A stretch of DNA of 64,000 nt from Diphasiastrum complanatum (GCA_029204225.1 CM055113.1:21835605-21899604), one strand, 5' to 3'; shown: positions 1-13,308, numbered from the stretch's first letter. Notes: generated by a model from the letters alone, not told the origin. A program made the numbers and translations.

Positions 1-2
1 AC

Positions 3-1112
3 TCTTTTCTCATTTCCATCAATTTTCTAATGAGTGCCTATGATCCATCATTGTATATAAGTTTTCATGATGGCATGATCATTATTCTTGTTTTGTATGT
101 AGATGACATTATCTTGAGTGGTCGTGATCTAGATGGAATTAGAGATGTAAAAATTGCTTTAGCAAAAGAGTTTAAGATGGTAGATCTCGGCCTATTGAGC
201 TTCATTCTTGGAATAGAGGTTATTAGAGGATGTGATTTTAGCTTCATTTGTCAATCTAAATATGCTACATCCATCCTAGATAGATTTGGAATGAAGAATT
301 GTAAAGGCATTGAGACACCAATGGAGTAACATGTAAAAGCATCTATTGGTTGTGATGAAGCATCCTTTGAGGACATCACATTATATAGAAGGCTTATTGG
401 CTCCTTGATCTATTTAACTATAACTAGACCTGATCTTAGTTATAGTGTTGGAAAGTTAAGCCAATTCATGCAAAGTCCTCTAGTTTCACATTGGAAGATG
501 GCCAAAAGAGTTCTTAGATACATTTCATTCACTAAGAATTTTGGTATTTTGTATAGAGGAACTAATCTTGGCTTAAGAGCCTATAGTGACTCAGATTTTG
601 CAGGTGACAAAGTGGATAGAAGATCAACAAGTGCCTTTGCCACCTTTCTATGTGATGGAGTAGTATCATGGCTTTCCAAAAAGCAAGATATCATCTCCCT
701 ATCTTCCACAAAATCCGAATACAAGGCTTTGACATCAACATGCAAGGAGGTCTTGTGGCTCAAAAGGCTATTGGTGGAGCTTCATGTCATGGAGGAGGAG
801 ATCCCTATCATCTATTGTGACAACCAATCAGCCCAATCACTTGCAACTAATCCTACATTCCATGCAAGGAGCAAACACATCGAAATTGCTCATCATTTCG
901 TGAGGGAAAAAGTGCAAGCTAAAGAGATCAAGCTCCAACACGTGCCATCATCAAGTTGCTTGGATGATTTGTTTACTAAACCTTTACCTAAAGATTCATT
1001 TGTCAAGCTTAAATCTTCAATTGGAGTTATTGATAAAAGCATTGTGATCTCCAAGGCTAGATTTGAGGAGGAGTGTGAAAAATTGCCTACATTGGCAAAT
1101 CTAGCCATGTAG
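3..1112 (+). pseudogene. Copia pol fragment: end of RT plus RNase H
   Basis: One frame runs from base 3 to the stop at 1110-1112. The RT active-site motif YVDDI lies near base 100, followed by the copia connection region and RNase H with the typical TRPDL, AYSDSDFAGD and SLSSTKSEY blocks, then HARSKHIEIAHHF and the DLFTKPL end motif. A TAA at 327-329 interrupts the frame where the family has a glutamine (CAA), so one C-to-T change explains it. In the RNase H end, LDDLFTKPL replaces the LADLFTKPL of element B. The last 13 codons, stop included, lie inside the 3' LTR. The N-terminal half is outside the window. Confidence 0.92.
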
Positions 1113-1764
1113 AATATTGTACATTTTGTCAATATTGTTTGGTGGTTACTTGAATGGCCAAAGTGCCACTTGTACATACACACCTAAATTAGGTTACCAC
1201 GAGTCAAGAGGAGTAGTTGTGTCTATTTGGTAGTGATTCCTACTTTGTAGGATCTAGACCATAATTTATGATGAGATTTGTACCTACCATGCACCTACCA
1301 AGCATGACTCTTGGATCTAGGCTAGGGTTTTCATATTAGGGCAAGAAAGTGGAGTCTACTTCCTTATTACATGCTGGATTTTCACCTAACTTTGCAAAGG
1401 AAGTGTGTTTTACTATGTATTTCCATTCTCCATAGTGAGAAGATAGAAACTTTTTGGAGCCTCAAGGAGAAACTCGAGTTTCCTCTCATTGTATGGTGAT
1501 TACTCTATTTTTCCAATGAAACCCAGCTTTGGCACTTTGTAAACACTGTCTACATGCCGTACTACAGCCTTATTTCCACACGTGTGGAGTTGGATTAGAC
1601 TATTTGATCAATGCTTTGATTGTCTCTACTTGTTTCCTATCAAGCTGCTAAACTAGATCTTGTTTTCTGATGACTAGTTTCTGATAGATTGTTTAACAAG
1701 CATACAATCACCTTGTGGATCATTCAAAGATCCATTTATGGTCCTTAGTACTGTACTTTTCACA
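1074..1764 (+). repeat. 3' LTR of copy A (691 bp)
   Basis: It starts TGTGAAAAATTG directly after the polypurine tract GAGGAGGAG (1065-1073) and ends TTTTCACA, so the ends are short inverted repeats (TGTGAA/TTCACA). It aligns along its length with both LTRs of element B. It contains the palindrome CACACGTGTGG near 1578, a motif that recurs in other LTRs of this window. Confidence 0.92.
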
Positions 1765-4679
1765 TAAAGAAGTTGAAAGATCTATATTAGCTTCCTTATT
1801 ATGTCATTATACATCTTTGGTACGTAATTATGAAGAAAGAATCTTCATCAAAAAGATTTTGAAAAGATAAAGCATCAAGACTCAAGTATTTAACAATGGT
1901 GGTGATCGTGTTTGCAACAAGTTTCTCAACATATGTAGCACATATGAACACCAACTCCCAACCCCAATATTACTTTTAGATGGGGTGGATAAGAGAAAAT
2001 GTAGAACAAGCTTTGTGTTTGTACATTTGTCTTATGTTGGGTGAGGCTATTGATTTTGCTAAGATTGTTGAGAATAGGTTGTCAAGTGAGGCCTTAGATG
2101 GCATTTGATCACATGTTTCATTGTTTGAAAGAAAATTGAGTGTAAGTTTTTTGAGTGACTTTGCTAGAATTTATCATGTACACACTTCACTAGAAGCTTT
2201 ATCTAGGATGAGGTGAGGCTTATAAAATTTCTTTTTATAGCATGTAATGGCAATATTAAGGGGGAAATAAGTGTGGTTCAAGAAAATAAGAGTGTTCACA
2301 CATGTAGAGAAAAAGGTGAGGGGCTTACTCATGAGTGGAGAAAAAATGAGAGGAGTGAATACGAGAGGCAAGGTAGTACTTTTGTAAGTCCAAGTAAGAG
2401 TCTAATTTTAAAAGTTTATAATACTGTATTATCAAAATTCAATTTTGTGAGTATTTTTTATCCAATTTTTTTGTCTTGGTTAAACAATAACTATCGACAT
2501 AAAAGAATAAACAAAATAACCTAAAAGTACTTATTTTTTGTTATGTGAAAAACCTTGTTTATGAGTCTCATGACTTAATCAACTTTTTGAAATGTTACAT
2601 AACAAATAATATCACTTTTATCTAAAATCATCTAGTTTACAAATTTTTTATATAGAATAAACTGACTTTTAAATATTGAGTTATTGAATCTTAAAAAATT
2701 AGTCTCTTTCTCAAAAACCAAAGCTTGGAATGATGCATTTCACATTGTAATATAGCACATCAAAATGTTAATCCTTAAAATTGTATCATAAAAAACTTTA
2801 ATAATTATTTTTACAAATTTAGTATAGAAATAAATGAAAAAATAAAAGTATATTGATATTGAAGATAACAACATCAAAGAAATCTTTTATTTTTAGATTT
2901 GACTTATGACACTTTATTGTATACCTTATGAGAGTAAAATAGTAAATTACATTCTAGGTGAAATTCATATACATTTATAAATAGCTTAAGAGAAATATAT
3001 ATGTCAATCTAGTTTGGTACAATTTTTAATTGTTATCATACAAAAACATGTTTTTCATATTTTAGCATTAGCCTAAGGTCAATAACGCTATTTTGGACTT
3101 TTTGATATTCTCATTTTATCACTTATTGCCACAACGTGAAAGAAATGAATAGAATGTGAAGATCTACTATCACACATAATAGCTACTATGGTGGATTATA
3201 AACTTCAAGGTCAAAAGAAATTATAATATTTCTTCTTATCGTAGATTATTGATTCTAATTTATTAATGGCAAAAATTTTGTATTGTATTTTCAAGACCTT
3301 TTAGTCGTTGACATTTCAATATTGATGAATATAATTTTGAATTCAAGGTATTTTATTTTCTACATGTGTGTGTTCACTGCATGTTTGTTTGAAATCGTTG
3401 AATTTTATCTTTTAGTTTAGATATGGCGCATCAAACCATGCAAAACCATGATATTCCATAATGGTTTAATCAAAAAATTGTGAAATAAAAGTGTTTAATG
3501 CCAATTATATATCTACCAAATACAAATAACTATTATACGATAACACAAGTAGAGTATACATGTGCTTGATATCATATCAACTCTCAAGATCTCTAAATCA
3601 TATTCAAGAAAAAACATGAATATCATATTTATGTCAATCAATATTTGTATACACTCTGAAAAATAATGTTATCATTTGATATAAATATTTAGTAGGCATT
3701 GGGTATTATGACTTTGTATATAGAATGAAACTTGTTATTAGCTCTTAAATCTTATGCATGGTGTATCTTATAGAAATCTAAGATGTGATCTTATTGTAAC
3801 TAAAAATCAAGACATTGTATGTACATTTAAAGTTATGAACATAATCTTTACAACCTAGTTATGAGATAACTAGCAAGAGGTGCATGAATATAGTTATCAA
3901 ACTAACCATGTATATAGATTTTCTAATAATATCTTCACAACTGTAAAAGAAAAAAATTCTAAAGTTCCAAAGATGAATTACTAGTTTTTCTATAACAAAG
4001 TTAGAATAAAATTAAATTCAAAAATCCCAATAACACACTGTACTTATATTTTTTTTTGAATTTTTTTGATTTAGTCATAATTTATGATGGCTTTGAGATT
4101 AGTAATGACAATTGGTATGAGTATATTATTTCAATGTGCACATGAAATGTGTCTAATCAATCTCAACTAACCAATCTAAGTAATATCAATTTTGGAATGA
4201 TCATATTTTGTTAAGTTAAAAGAGAAACCTAAATCTTTAAAAGCACATGGTTATGAGTGAAATATTTTAAAGATGCAAACAATCACAAAGAGCAGTGATA
4301 CAAATTTTAGAACAAAATTTTTTAAATGAACAAGCTTAGTTCTCATGTGATATTTCTGATTTTGTTAGTAAATGTAGCATCACATTGTTATTGAATATCA
4401 TTCCAAATCTATTCAAAAGCTTACTTATTTGTCTCTTTGAATACTATAAATGAGAAAAAAAAAAAAAACAAATACAGTTGTCACATGTTATAACAACTAA
4501 GGAACTTTAAATATGACATTGTGTCTGTTATGAATGACACTAGAATATCTAAAAGTCATGTTGCTTTTTGTTTATAAATTTTGGAGCAATGTTTTGATCA
4601 TAAATAAGACAAACATGAAATACTATTATCGCTTTTTTGGACAAATTCTTGTAGAATACAAATTGACATATTAACAAAA
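1765..4679. other. AT-rich region without recognisable genes
   Basis: About 2.9 kb of AT-rich DNA with stops in all frames. The only long ORFs (for example 2213-2524) have low-complexity, lysine-rich translations with no motif. A run of A bases lies near 4450-4470. I see no LTR end, primer site or conserved domain. It is probably old decayed transposon or intergenic DNA. Confidence 0.6.
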
Positions 4680-6056
4680 TTCAAAACTGCAATTATATAA
4701 GCTAATAGAATTTTTGCTTAAAAGAATTTGATTCTTTGTGATGGAACTTGAGAAGGGATTTTTATGTGCTTTTGAGAGAGCACATGCTTCATACACTTTC
4801 TCTTCTTTTTCCAAGGAACTTGGAAGTCCTAAAGCAAGCTCCTCCATGCACATGACCTCCATGGAATCTGAGTTGATGTGGCCAATTCTTTTGTGCCATA
4901 GAACATGGTTGGATAGCTTGGTCTCCTCAGCTAGCATCACAACATTAGCATCAACATAGGCATCTAGCTTGAACAATCTTCCGAACCTTATGCCTCTAAC
5001 AATGATCTTGCCATCCTTTTTGATGTTACATGTATTTTTGGGGTACTCCACAATAAAACCATTGTCCTACACTAAGCAAGTTCTTAGTGATGCGAGAAAT
5101 GTAAATTACTCCATCAATCTTGATCTTCCTTGAAAATCCCAAGCATAAAGGTATGGATCCTATGCCTTCCACCATACAAGCATAATCATTTCCTATAAAA
5201 GTTGACTTGATAGGTCCATCATAGGTAGATAAGGTGGAAAAATACTCCCTCTTACTTGTCATTTTGGAGCTAGCCCCTCTGTCTATCCACCAAAACAATA
5301 ACCTCTTATGCTTGAAGATGAGAAACTTGACATCATGAGTGAATCTTCATGAGAGCTCTCCTCTTCCTCTTGGCCTAGGTTTGCTTGACTTTGAGCTTGC
5401 TTCTTCTTGAAGCACTCCAAGGCATAGTGCCCCATCTTGCCACAAAATTAGCATTTGATCTTTGACTTATCTTTCTTTGGCTTGCTTGGGCTTGGACTTG
5501 AAGATCTTTCTTGACCTTCACCTTTGACTTGGTTCTTCTTGAATGCAGCACCTTTGCCTTTTGATTTGCTTGCTCTTGGTGAAAAGATCCTTGTCATCTC
5601 CATCATTGAGGGAGAGCTTCTCCATCCTTGACTTGATGTGGGTTCTGCTACTCTCCTCGGCCATGAGGACTCCTTGGAGATCTTCAAGTGAGGGAAACTT
5701 GCCCATAATTACATAGCCTTGGACCAAGTTAGCAAAATCCACACTTACACCAATCAAGATTAGTTGAACAAGTTCACTTAATGGAATCTCCTATGTAAGC
5801 AAGCTCCTTGTTTGAGTCCTTAACTCTCAACACATATGAATGTCCACTCTCTCCTTTAGCTTCAAAACATTGAAGGATTTGATTCTTCAAGGATAGCAAC
5901 CTTGAAGTATCCTTGGATTCATATATGTTTTGAAGAGTTTCCCATGCTTTTTGAGTCAAGGTGCAAGCACCTACCTCCTTAAGAAGCTCATTAGCTACAT
6001 TCAATTTTATACAATGGAGGGCAACCTTGCACCTCTTCTTGTATTTTGTAGCATAT
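4680..6056 (-). pseudogene. Ty1/copia gag-protease-preintegrase fragment, family 2 (copy C)
   Basis: Read on the minus strand, gag begins abruptly at about 6056 (YKKRCKVALHCIKLNVANEL) and continues through the UBN2-type gag region. A zinc-knuckle zone near 5440 is followed by protease, where WIDRGASS replaces the usual WIDSGASS (near 5280), and then by the GAG-preintegrase region (LWHKRIGH near 4895). It breaks off at the integrase zinc-binding motif (ACALSKAHKNPFSS) near 4740. Several frameshifts and stops separate the pieces. Protein similarity is highest to element D. Both ends are truncated and no LTR is attached. Confidence 0.85.
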
Positions 6057-6059
6057 AAT

Positions 6060-6654
6060 AGAAAAGAATTCAACACTAATAGAGGAAGGCCTCCAACTCT
6101 ATAACAAATCAATGATAAAAAGAATATTAAGGCTACTAAATAGTGTGAGAAAAAAAATCCTCTCCTATACAAAAAGTAGTGACTCTCAAGTTTCTAGTAA
6201 TGAAAAGCCAAGGGACACTAGTAATGGAAAGCCAAAAGAAAACAATCATAGAAGATGGAAAGCCAATAGCCAAAAGTCATTGGAGCCCAAACAACACTTG
6301 GCTATTACCCATAAGTAGAGTGCACATATGAAATTAGCTTAAAGTAAATGAAAAGACAAATTTTACAATATAATTAGGCCTATCAACATGACGAATAACA
6401 TTGATGTTGTTGCATGTATCTATGATACCATGAATACACATTGTACGTTCATGGATGAGGTTCATATTTTTCACAACACACACAAGCAAAAAAAAGACAA
6501 GCAAACTATATATCTATAATGGAAAATAGGGAATGGTGGGAGGGTGCACTACACTTTTTATAGAGAGTTGGGAGGCTTGCCAAGGCTATTGATGTGTCAA
6601 ATCTAGTACTTTGTAAGCTTGGGAACAAAAAGAACTTTGTGAAGAGATAGGATT
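6060..6654. other. Spacer between two minus-strand copia fragments
   Basis: No coding similarity is visible. Near 6195-6265 the phrase AGTAATGRAAAGCCAA recurs as a short imperfect direct repeat. Near 6415-6435 the minus strand reads CATGGTATCATAG, which resembles a primer-binding site but has no recognisable LTR beside it. Confidence 0.4.
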
Positions 6655-7125
6655 TTGGTAGATGCAAGCTTCAAGGGAATAGTCTCTACTTCAATTTTGC
6701 ACTCTTGATCACTTGCAATATATATGGACTTCCTGATTCCTTTATAAGGCATAATAGATTAGAAGGAATCCTTGGAGCTACACATATGATGATGCTCCAC
6801 TATCAATATACCAAGAGTCATCTTTTTTTAAGGTGGAAGAGGAGAAGCTTGATGCCATAAGAGAGCCTTCTCCATTAGTTGCAATAAAGTCGTTTTTCTT
6901 ATTAGAGATGTTGGCTTGCTTGAATTGGTTCTTCTTCTTGAAACAAATGGTGGCATAATGGCCTTTTTTGCCACAAAGAAGCACTTAATAATCTTTTTCT
7001 TCATCTTTGAAGTAGAATTTTGAGAGGAATCATCCTCCTCTTCATCTTTGTCTTTTGCTTTGTCCTTAGAGAAGTGTTGGCGTTGCTTCTTGTTCCTTTC
7101 TTTATGCTTGTCTTTGCATTAGAGA
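6655..7125 (-). pseudogene. Ty1/copia gag C-terminus and protease fragment, family 3
   Basis: On the minus strand this gives the acidic gag tail, the zinc knuckle CGKKGHYATICFKKK (near 6970), a linker, and the protease motif SWYIDSGASS (near 6795). It then shows further similarity to the protease-to-integrase region of element L (compare 44720-45190, which carries the same order of short blocks). It lacks gag N-terminus, integrase and LTRs. It stops shortly before the truncated LTR of element D, so the junction at about 7130-7300 is a composite breakpoint. Confidence 0.83.
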
Positions 7126-7303
7126 AAATTTTAGTTTGAAAAGGGCCCTATAAGGATTGCCATGTAGGCTACACGAATTGTAACTCGGACAACCAAGTAT
7201 AGTAACAAGTGTGATAGATTGCTTAAAAAAATTCAAACTTAGTGAGGGGGGATGGTGCAAATTTTTGTTGTTGTCAATGCTATCTTAGATTTAAAAAACA
7301 ATC

Positions 7304-7606
7304 TTCCTTCATGACTAGTTTTTCTCTATCTTTTGAATGATAATTGCTACTGCCATATGGATTTTTGTAATCATTAGATGAGTTTGAAGGTGCAGGTAGA
7401 GTACACAGGCAGCATCAGGTTGTACACTCACACGTGTGAAGAGTTTAGCTTGATTTTGGAGCCAATTTGTGGAGTTCAAGCCAAGATAAGCTAGAAATCA
7501 ATGCATTGATTAGTAATCTAGCTATGAGATCTTGATTGGATACTAAGTAGGTGCTTTCTCCATCATTTCTAGGATCAATTGGGATTATTTTGCTGTATTT
7601 TTAACA
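7304..7606 (+). repeat. Partial 5' LTR of element D
   Basis: From TTCCTTCATGACTAG onward this matches the 3' LTR of element D (12709 onward), including the CACACGTGTGAAGAG block and the CTCCATCATTTCTA block. It ends TTTTTAACA immediately before a primer-binding site. Sequence left of 7304 no longer matches the 3' LTR, so the 5' LTR has lost roughly its first half. Confidence 0.8.
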
Positions 7607-7619
7607 TGGTATCAGAGCC
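7607..7619 (+). other. Primer-binding site of element D
   Basis: TGGTATCAGAGCC follows directly after the LTR end. This is the usual plant copia site complementary to the 3' end of initiator tRNA-Met, where minus-strand cDNA synthesis starts. Confidence 0.85.
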
Positions 7620-8327
7620 ATTCCAAGAAATCAGCTATATTTCATGCCAGAATCATAGATTTTGATGCAATTCAAGCATTGATTGCTATCTAGACACAAT
7701 CAATGATTTGTACCTTCAATCTTTGATCAATTTGAGTGAAGAAGGTTCTAATGGTTTTTTATTTATAGGCTTTTCAGCTTCAAAATCCTAGTTCAGGTCA
7801 TCTCTTATCAATTGGATCAAAATAACAAGTATTTTGTGCTTTCTTCTTTTTTATACTACTCGATTTGTGGAGTCAATCACAAAGAATAGTTTTCAATCAT
7901 TCAATAGAAAGTAGATCATCATTTTTGGTGTTGTAGTATAGGTCTTTCTTAGACTTATTGAGGTCATTAAAAGTCAATTTTGGTGTCAGCCCAAAGGTTT
8001 TGACAAGTACTCATCATAGAATGCAATTCTAGCTAAGATTGTGTTCAATTTTTGCTTGTTTTGGAGAATAGTTTGGATTTATTATTGCATAGTGATTTAA
8101 CTAGACCTTGTAGGGATGATTTGAAGAGGAATTTATGTGCGTTTAGGTGAATCCAAGCTAGTTTCCATTCTTGTTGTCTTACATAGATCTGATTTGGCTT
8201 AAGATCAAGTAGGATCTTAAAGAGGAATCAAGTTTTGAGCATTATCAACTCCCTAGGTAGTGGAATAGCTAGTCTTTCAATCATTTCTATTTTGCATCCA
8301 TTTTATCAAGCTCGTGATTAGACAGAG

Positions 8328-11300
8328 ATGGCTTCCATAAATGCATATCTCTTGGATCCAAATGATAGATTGAATGCTTCTAATTATTCTATTTGGAAGC
8401 TAATAATGGAATCAATTCTTGTTTTACAATACTCCATGGATATTGGAGTGGTGAAGAGGATGAGCCTATTCACACCCTGAAGAAGCTACAAGATACAAGA
8501 AGAGGTGCAAGATTGCCCTCCATTGCATAAAAATGAATGTAGCAAATGAGCTTCTTAAGGAGGTAGGTGTTTGTACCTCAGCTCAAGAAGCATGGGAATC
8601 TCTTCAAAAAAATATATGAATCTAAAAACACTTTAAGGTTGCTATCCTTGAAGAACCAAATCCTTCAATGCTTTCAAGTCAAGGGAGAGAGTGGTCATTC
8701 ATATGTTTTGAGAGTTAAAGACTTAAACAAGGAGCTTGATTTCATTGGAGATTCCATTAAATAATGTGAACTTGTTCAATTGATCTTGAATGGACTAAGT
8801 GTGGATTTTACTAACTTGGTACAAGGCTATGCAATTATGGGCAAGTTGCCCTCTCTTGAAGATCTCTAAGGAGTCCTCATGGCTGAGGAGAGTAGGAGAA
8901 GTCACAACAAGTCAAGGATGGAGAAGATCTCCCTCAATGATGGAGATGACAAGGCTCTTTTCATCAAGAGCAAAGGCAAATCCAAAGGCAAAGGATGTGC
9001 ATTCAAGAAGAACCAAGTCAAAGGTGAAGATCAAGAAGCATATTCAACTCGAGGCTCAAGAAAGCCCAAGAAGGACAAGTCAAAGATCAAGTGCTACTTT
9101 TGTAGCAAGATGGGGCATTATGACTCCAAGTGCTTTAAGAGGAATCAATCTCAAATTCAAGCAAACCTAGGCCAAGAAGAAGAGGAGAGCTCACATGAAG
9201 ACTCTCCTATGATGTCAAGTTTTTCATTTTCAAGAATGAGAGGAGAAGACCCTTTGGTAGATAGATAGTGGGGCTAGCTCCCGCATGAGAAGTAAGAAGG
9301 CCCTATTTTTCAACCTTATCTACTATGATGGTCCTATCAAGTCAATTTTTACAGCAAATGATTATGCTTGTAAGGTAGAAGGCATAGGATCTATACATTT
9401 ATGCTTGGGGTCTTCAAGGAAGATCAAGATAGAGGGTGTACTTTACATTCCTAGCATCACTAAGAACTTGCTTAGTGTAGGCCAATTGCTTTGACAATGG
9501 AATTCTTGTGGATCTCACCGCAAATGCATGTAACATCAAGAAGGATGGAAAGATCATTGCTAGAGGCATAAGGCTTTAAAGATTGTTCAAACTAGATGCC
9601 TATGCGTATGCTAATGTTGTGATGCTACCCGAGGAGACCAAGTTTTCAAACTATGATTTGTGACACAAGAGGCTTGGCCACATCAACTCAAGCTCAATGG
9701 AGGTCATGTGCAAGGAGGAGTTTGCTTAGGACTTCCAAGATCCTTGGTAAGAGAGGAGAAAGTGTGTGAAGCATGTGCCCTTTCAAAGGCACATAAGAAA
9801 GCATTCTCAAGCTCCATCACAAAGTCAACTCAACAACAACTTGAGTTGATCCACTTGGATGTACACTTTGCAAGTACAAAGTCTAATGGAGGTGCCACCA
9901 TGTTTGTTACATTTATTGATGATTACTCAAGGTTTTGTATTGTTTTCTTGCCTAAATCTAAAGCAGAAGTGTTTGAAAGTTTTCTAAAGTTCAAAGCCTT
10001 TGTTGAAAGGCATCATGCTCACAAGATCAAGACTTTTAGGAATGATAATGGTGGAGAATATATCTCCAATGAATTTAAGAATTTTTGTGATCAATAAGGG
10101 ATTAAAAAGTAGTTGTCTTGTCCCTATACCCCTCAAAAGAATGGGGTAGACGAGAGGAGGAATAGGACATTATGTGAATGTTCTAAAGCTTTAAGGATTG
10201 GTGAATGTTTAACAAAGTCTTTTTGGGGAGAAGCCCTCACTTGTGCTAACCATTTGATGAATATAGTTCCATGTAGCTCTATTGAAGGAAAAACACCATT
10301 TGAAGTCTTCTATGAGAGGAAGCCCAATCTCAAGGACTTAAGGGTGTTTGGATGCATTTGATCTGTGCATACACCTTTGGAGACAAGGAACAAGGAAGAT
10401 CCATCATCAATCAAAGGGATCATGCTTAGCTATGGCAATGCAAGCAAAGGATACAAGATATACATTCTATCTTCAAACAAGTTTGTGGTTTCTAGAGATG
10501 TCATGTTTGATGAGAATAAGATGCATAAGTTTGTTGTTGGTCCAATCAAATCAGCTATCAAGAGGGAGGTGGCTGAGGATCAAGATAATCTAGATCTTGA
10601 GAAGGAACAAGAGCCAAGTGTACCAATCACCCAAGGAGGACATCAAGGGTAAGAGTGGAGCCAATGATGCTCACATACCAAGACAAGGGATAGCAAGCCA
10701 AGGGTAATCTATCTTCATCATTTGCACTCATTTCAAGTTTTGAAGAACCTTCATGTGTAGAAGATGCATTAAGTTCCAGAGAGTGGTTCCAAGCAATGTT
10801 AGATGAATACAATGCTTTGATGGAGAATGGCATGTGGGTCCTTGTTGATAGACCAATTAAGAATGTGATTGGATGTAAATGGGTTTTCAAACTAAGACTC
10901 AACATGGATGTAAGTGTAGTCAAGCACAAGACAAGGTTAGTTTCCAAAGGATATGCTCAAGCTAGGGGCATAGACTATGAAGAAACATTTGCACTCGTGG
11001 CCAAGATGGTCCCCATAAGGTTACTTCTAGCACTTGCTTGACATTTTGGTTGGATGCTTCTCCAAATGGATGTTTCTAAAGCATTCGTTAATGGTTATAT
11101 GGAAAAATACATCTTCATGGAGCAACCCCAAGACTTCATCAAGATCGGGATGGAAGATAAAGTATGTCATCATGGAGTAGCCCCAAGGCTTCATCAAGCT
11201 CGAGATGGAAGGTAAAGTATGTCATCTTCAAAGGAGCTTGTATGGTCAAGCATCAAGGTCTTGGCATTCAAGACTCAATGATTTTCTAGTTTCTATTGGA

Positions 11301-12363
11301 TTCACTCAAAGTGAGTATGATTGTACATAAAATTTGATGTTAATGGAATTGTACTTTAATTGATTTATGTAGATGACATCATACTTAGTGGTGATAACAT
11401 TGATGGCATTGAGAAAACCAAGCAAAATCTAGAATTTAAGATGGTAGATCTTGGTCAACTTTATTTTATTTTGGGAATAGAAGTACTTAGAGGTTCAGAT
11501 TTTATCTTCATTAGTTAGTCTAAGTATGCTCAAAGTTTTCTCAATAGATTTAAGATGCAAGATTGCAAGCATATAGAAACACCAATGGAGCAAGATGTAA
11601 AAGTGCTCAATAAAAGTGATGAAGCATCTTTTATGGACATCACTTTTTATAGGCAACTTATAGACTCCTTAATGTGGATCACCATAACTAGGCCTGATCT
11701 ATGCTTTAGTGTGTGTAGGCTAAGTCAATATATGCAAGATCCATTGATCATACATTGGAAAAGTGCAAAAAGGATCTTGAGATACCTCTCGGGCACTCTA
11801 GATCATGGAACTCTCTATAGACGGGATATTATTGATTTGCATGCCTTTAGTGACTTAGATTTTGTAGGTGATAAAAGGTATATAAATTTCACAAGTCCCT
11901 TGCAACATTCATTGGTGGAGGAGTTGTTTCTTGGTTGTCAAAGAAACACAAAACCATCTCACTTTCTTCTACTGAGGATGAGTACAAAGCTCTCACTACT
12001 ACTACAAAGGAGTTTCTTTGGATCAAAAGGCTACTTATGGAGCTGAAGGTTATGAGTTTAGATGTTGTTCAAATCCTTTACAATGACAACATTTCAGCCC
12101 AACACCTTGCAACCAACCCAATCTTCCATGCAAGGTCAAAGCATATTGAGATCTCTCATCATTTTGTGAGATAAAAGGTGCAATCTAAGGAGATATCTTT
12201 GGAGCATGTGGAAAGTAGTGAATGTGTTGCTGATATCCTCACTAAACCGCTTCAAAGAGCTACATTTTCTAAGTTAATATCAGCCCTTGGGTTGATAAGC
12301 AAGTCTATGTTATCTACAGGAGTGCTAAAATTACACAAGCTAGTTTGTAATTTTCACTTGTAA
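8328..12363 (+). pseudogene. Element D gag-pol, Ty1/copia family 2, heavily broken
   Basis: The start ATG is chosen at 8328 because MASINAYLLDPNDRLNASNY matches the gag start of elements B and L. Pieces follow in the normal order: gag (to about 9050), zinc knuckle CYFCSKMGHYDSKC (about 9090), protease DSGASS (about 9270, preceded by a stop), preintegrase, integrase (IHLDVHF about 9850, NDNGGEY about 10045, two stops near 10097-10112), RT (GCKWVFKL about 10880, MDVSKAFVNGY about 11070) and RNase H to LISKSML. At least ten stops or frameshifts separate them. A 55-bp tandem duplication lies in RT. Copia gag-pol order is PR-IN-RT-RH, as seen here. No function is expected. Confidence 0.9.
11116..11225 (+). 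repeat. 55-bp tandem duplication inside RT of element D
   Basis: Two adjacent 55-bp copies begin CATGGAG at 11116 and 11171 and differ at about six positions. The unit covers the EQPQDFIK region of RT. Since 55 is not a multiple of three, the duplication shifts the reading frame, so it arose in an already non-functional copy or inactivated it. Confidence 0.85.
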
Positions 12364-12813
12364 ATTGCATTGAGACCATGTTGTGGGGTGTCACACGTGC
12401 CAAAAGCATAGGATACTTTCTTCTAAGTCAAATCAATAACCTAGATTTGGAATGGTACTTTTGGATTGAGGCCAAAATGTGCATAGATAGGCTAGAGAGA
12501 TTCTAGGAGCTAGAAATAGCAATTTTTACATTGTTTTGGATCTCAAGATCTTGACAACCAATTAGGGTGGACATTATGACCTACTAGGTTAAACATCAGG
12601 TTTAGGTTATGGATGGATCAAAGGAAGCCCTAAATGATCAGATCTGAGGCACTTATGTATAAATATGTGATGGATCATCCATCCAATTATGAGTAAAATC
12701 GAGATTTTCCTTCATGACTAGTTTTTGTCTATCTTTTGAATGATGATTGCTATTGCCATATGGATTTTTGTAATAATTAGATGAGTTTGAAGGTGTAGGT
12801 AGAGTACACAGGC

Positions 12814-13308
12814 TATAAAGTCCTACTAACAGGATACTAGCCTAAGCATATCATACAAAGCAACAACACAAGGGAACAAGTGGTGGATAAACCAACCCAA
12901 CCAAACCTAGATCGTACGGATCTAGCCCCCAAGCGATTAGTCAGAGTCATGGGAAAAGGAGTCACACCAGCAGCATGTAGCTACCAGTCACAAAATCAAG
13001 CTTACATTAGTGAGAGCCCAACAGGTATACTTATACCCTCCAAGGCCCATGCATCACTAGTAGTGCATTGTGACACCTCACTAGACAGCTCTACAGCCTA
13101 TCTGGCCCACGTCATCCAGTTCCCTAATGACTCACTGTTAGACCCATACCAACTCCACCACCATGTGTTTAGGCCTACAACCATTAATTATGACCATACA
13201 CATAAGGGCCCCAATTCCCTTATAGTCACAATTAACTTACAAGTTGTTGGTCTACCAGTCCCTAGCGTGGACACGCTACCCGAGACCAGTCATGGGCATG
13301 ACACAGGC
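12814..13308 (+). mobile_element. 495-bp GC-richer insertion with 8-bp flanking direct repeats
   Basis: The octamer ACACAGGC occurs at 12806-12813 and again at 13301-13308. The 5' LTR has a single copy at the matching place, so the empty site is known. The inserted DNA is clearly richer in G+C than its surroundings and starts TATAAAGTCC. I see no terminal inverted repeat, no poly(A) and no similarity to the other repeats here. An 8-bp duplication would fit a hAT-type event, but the missing inverted ends argue against it. A filler or retroposed fragment is equally possible. Confidence 0.7.

Larger units (their letters stand above)
1..1764 (+). mobile_element. Copy A: 3' part of a Ty1/copia element, family 1
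   Basis: The window opens inside the reverse transcriptase of a Ty1/copia element and runs through RNase H into a complete 3' LTR. It is almost base-for-base identical to element B (17765-23314) wherever both exist, which defines family 1. The 5' part and the 5' flank lie outside the window, so no target-site duplication can be checked. After the LTR end at 1764 the flank reads TAAAG. The pol frame has only one internal stop, so the copy is young but dead. Confidence 0.93.
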
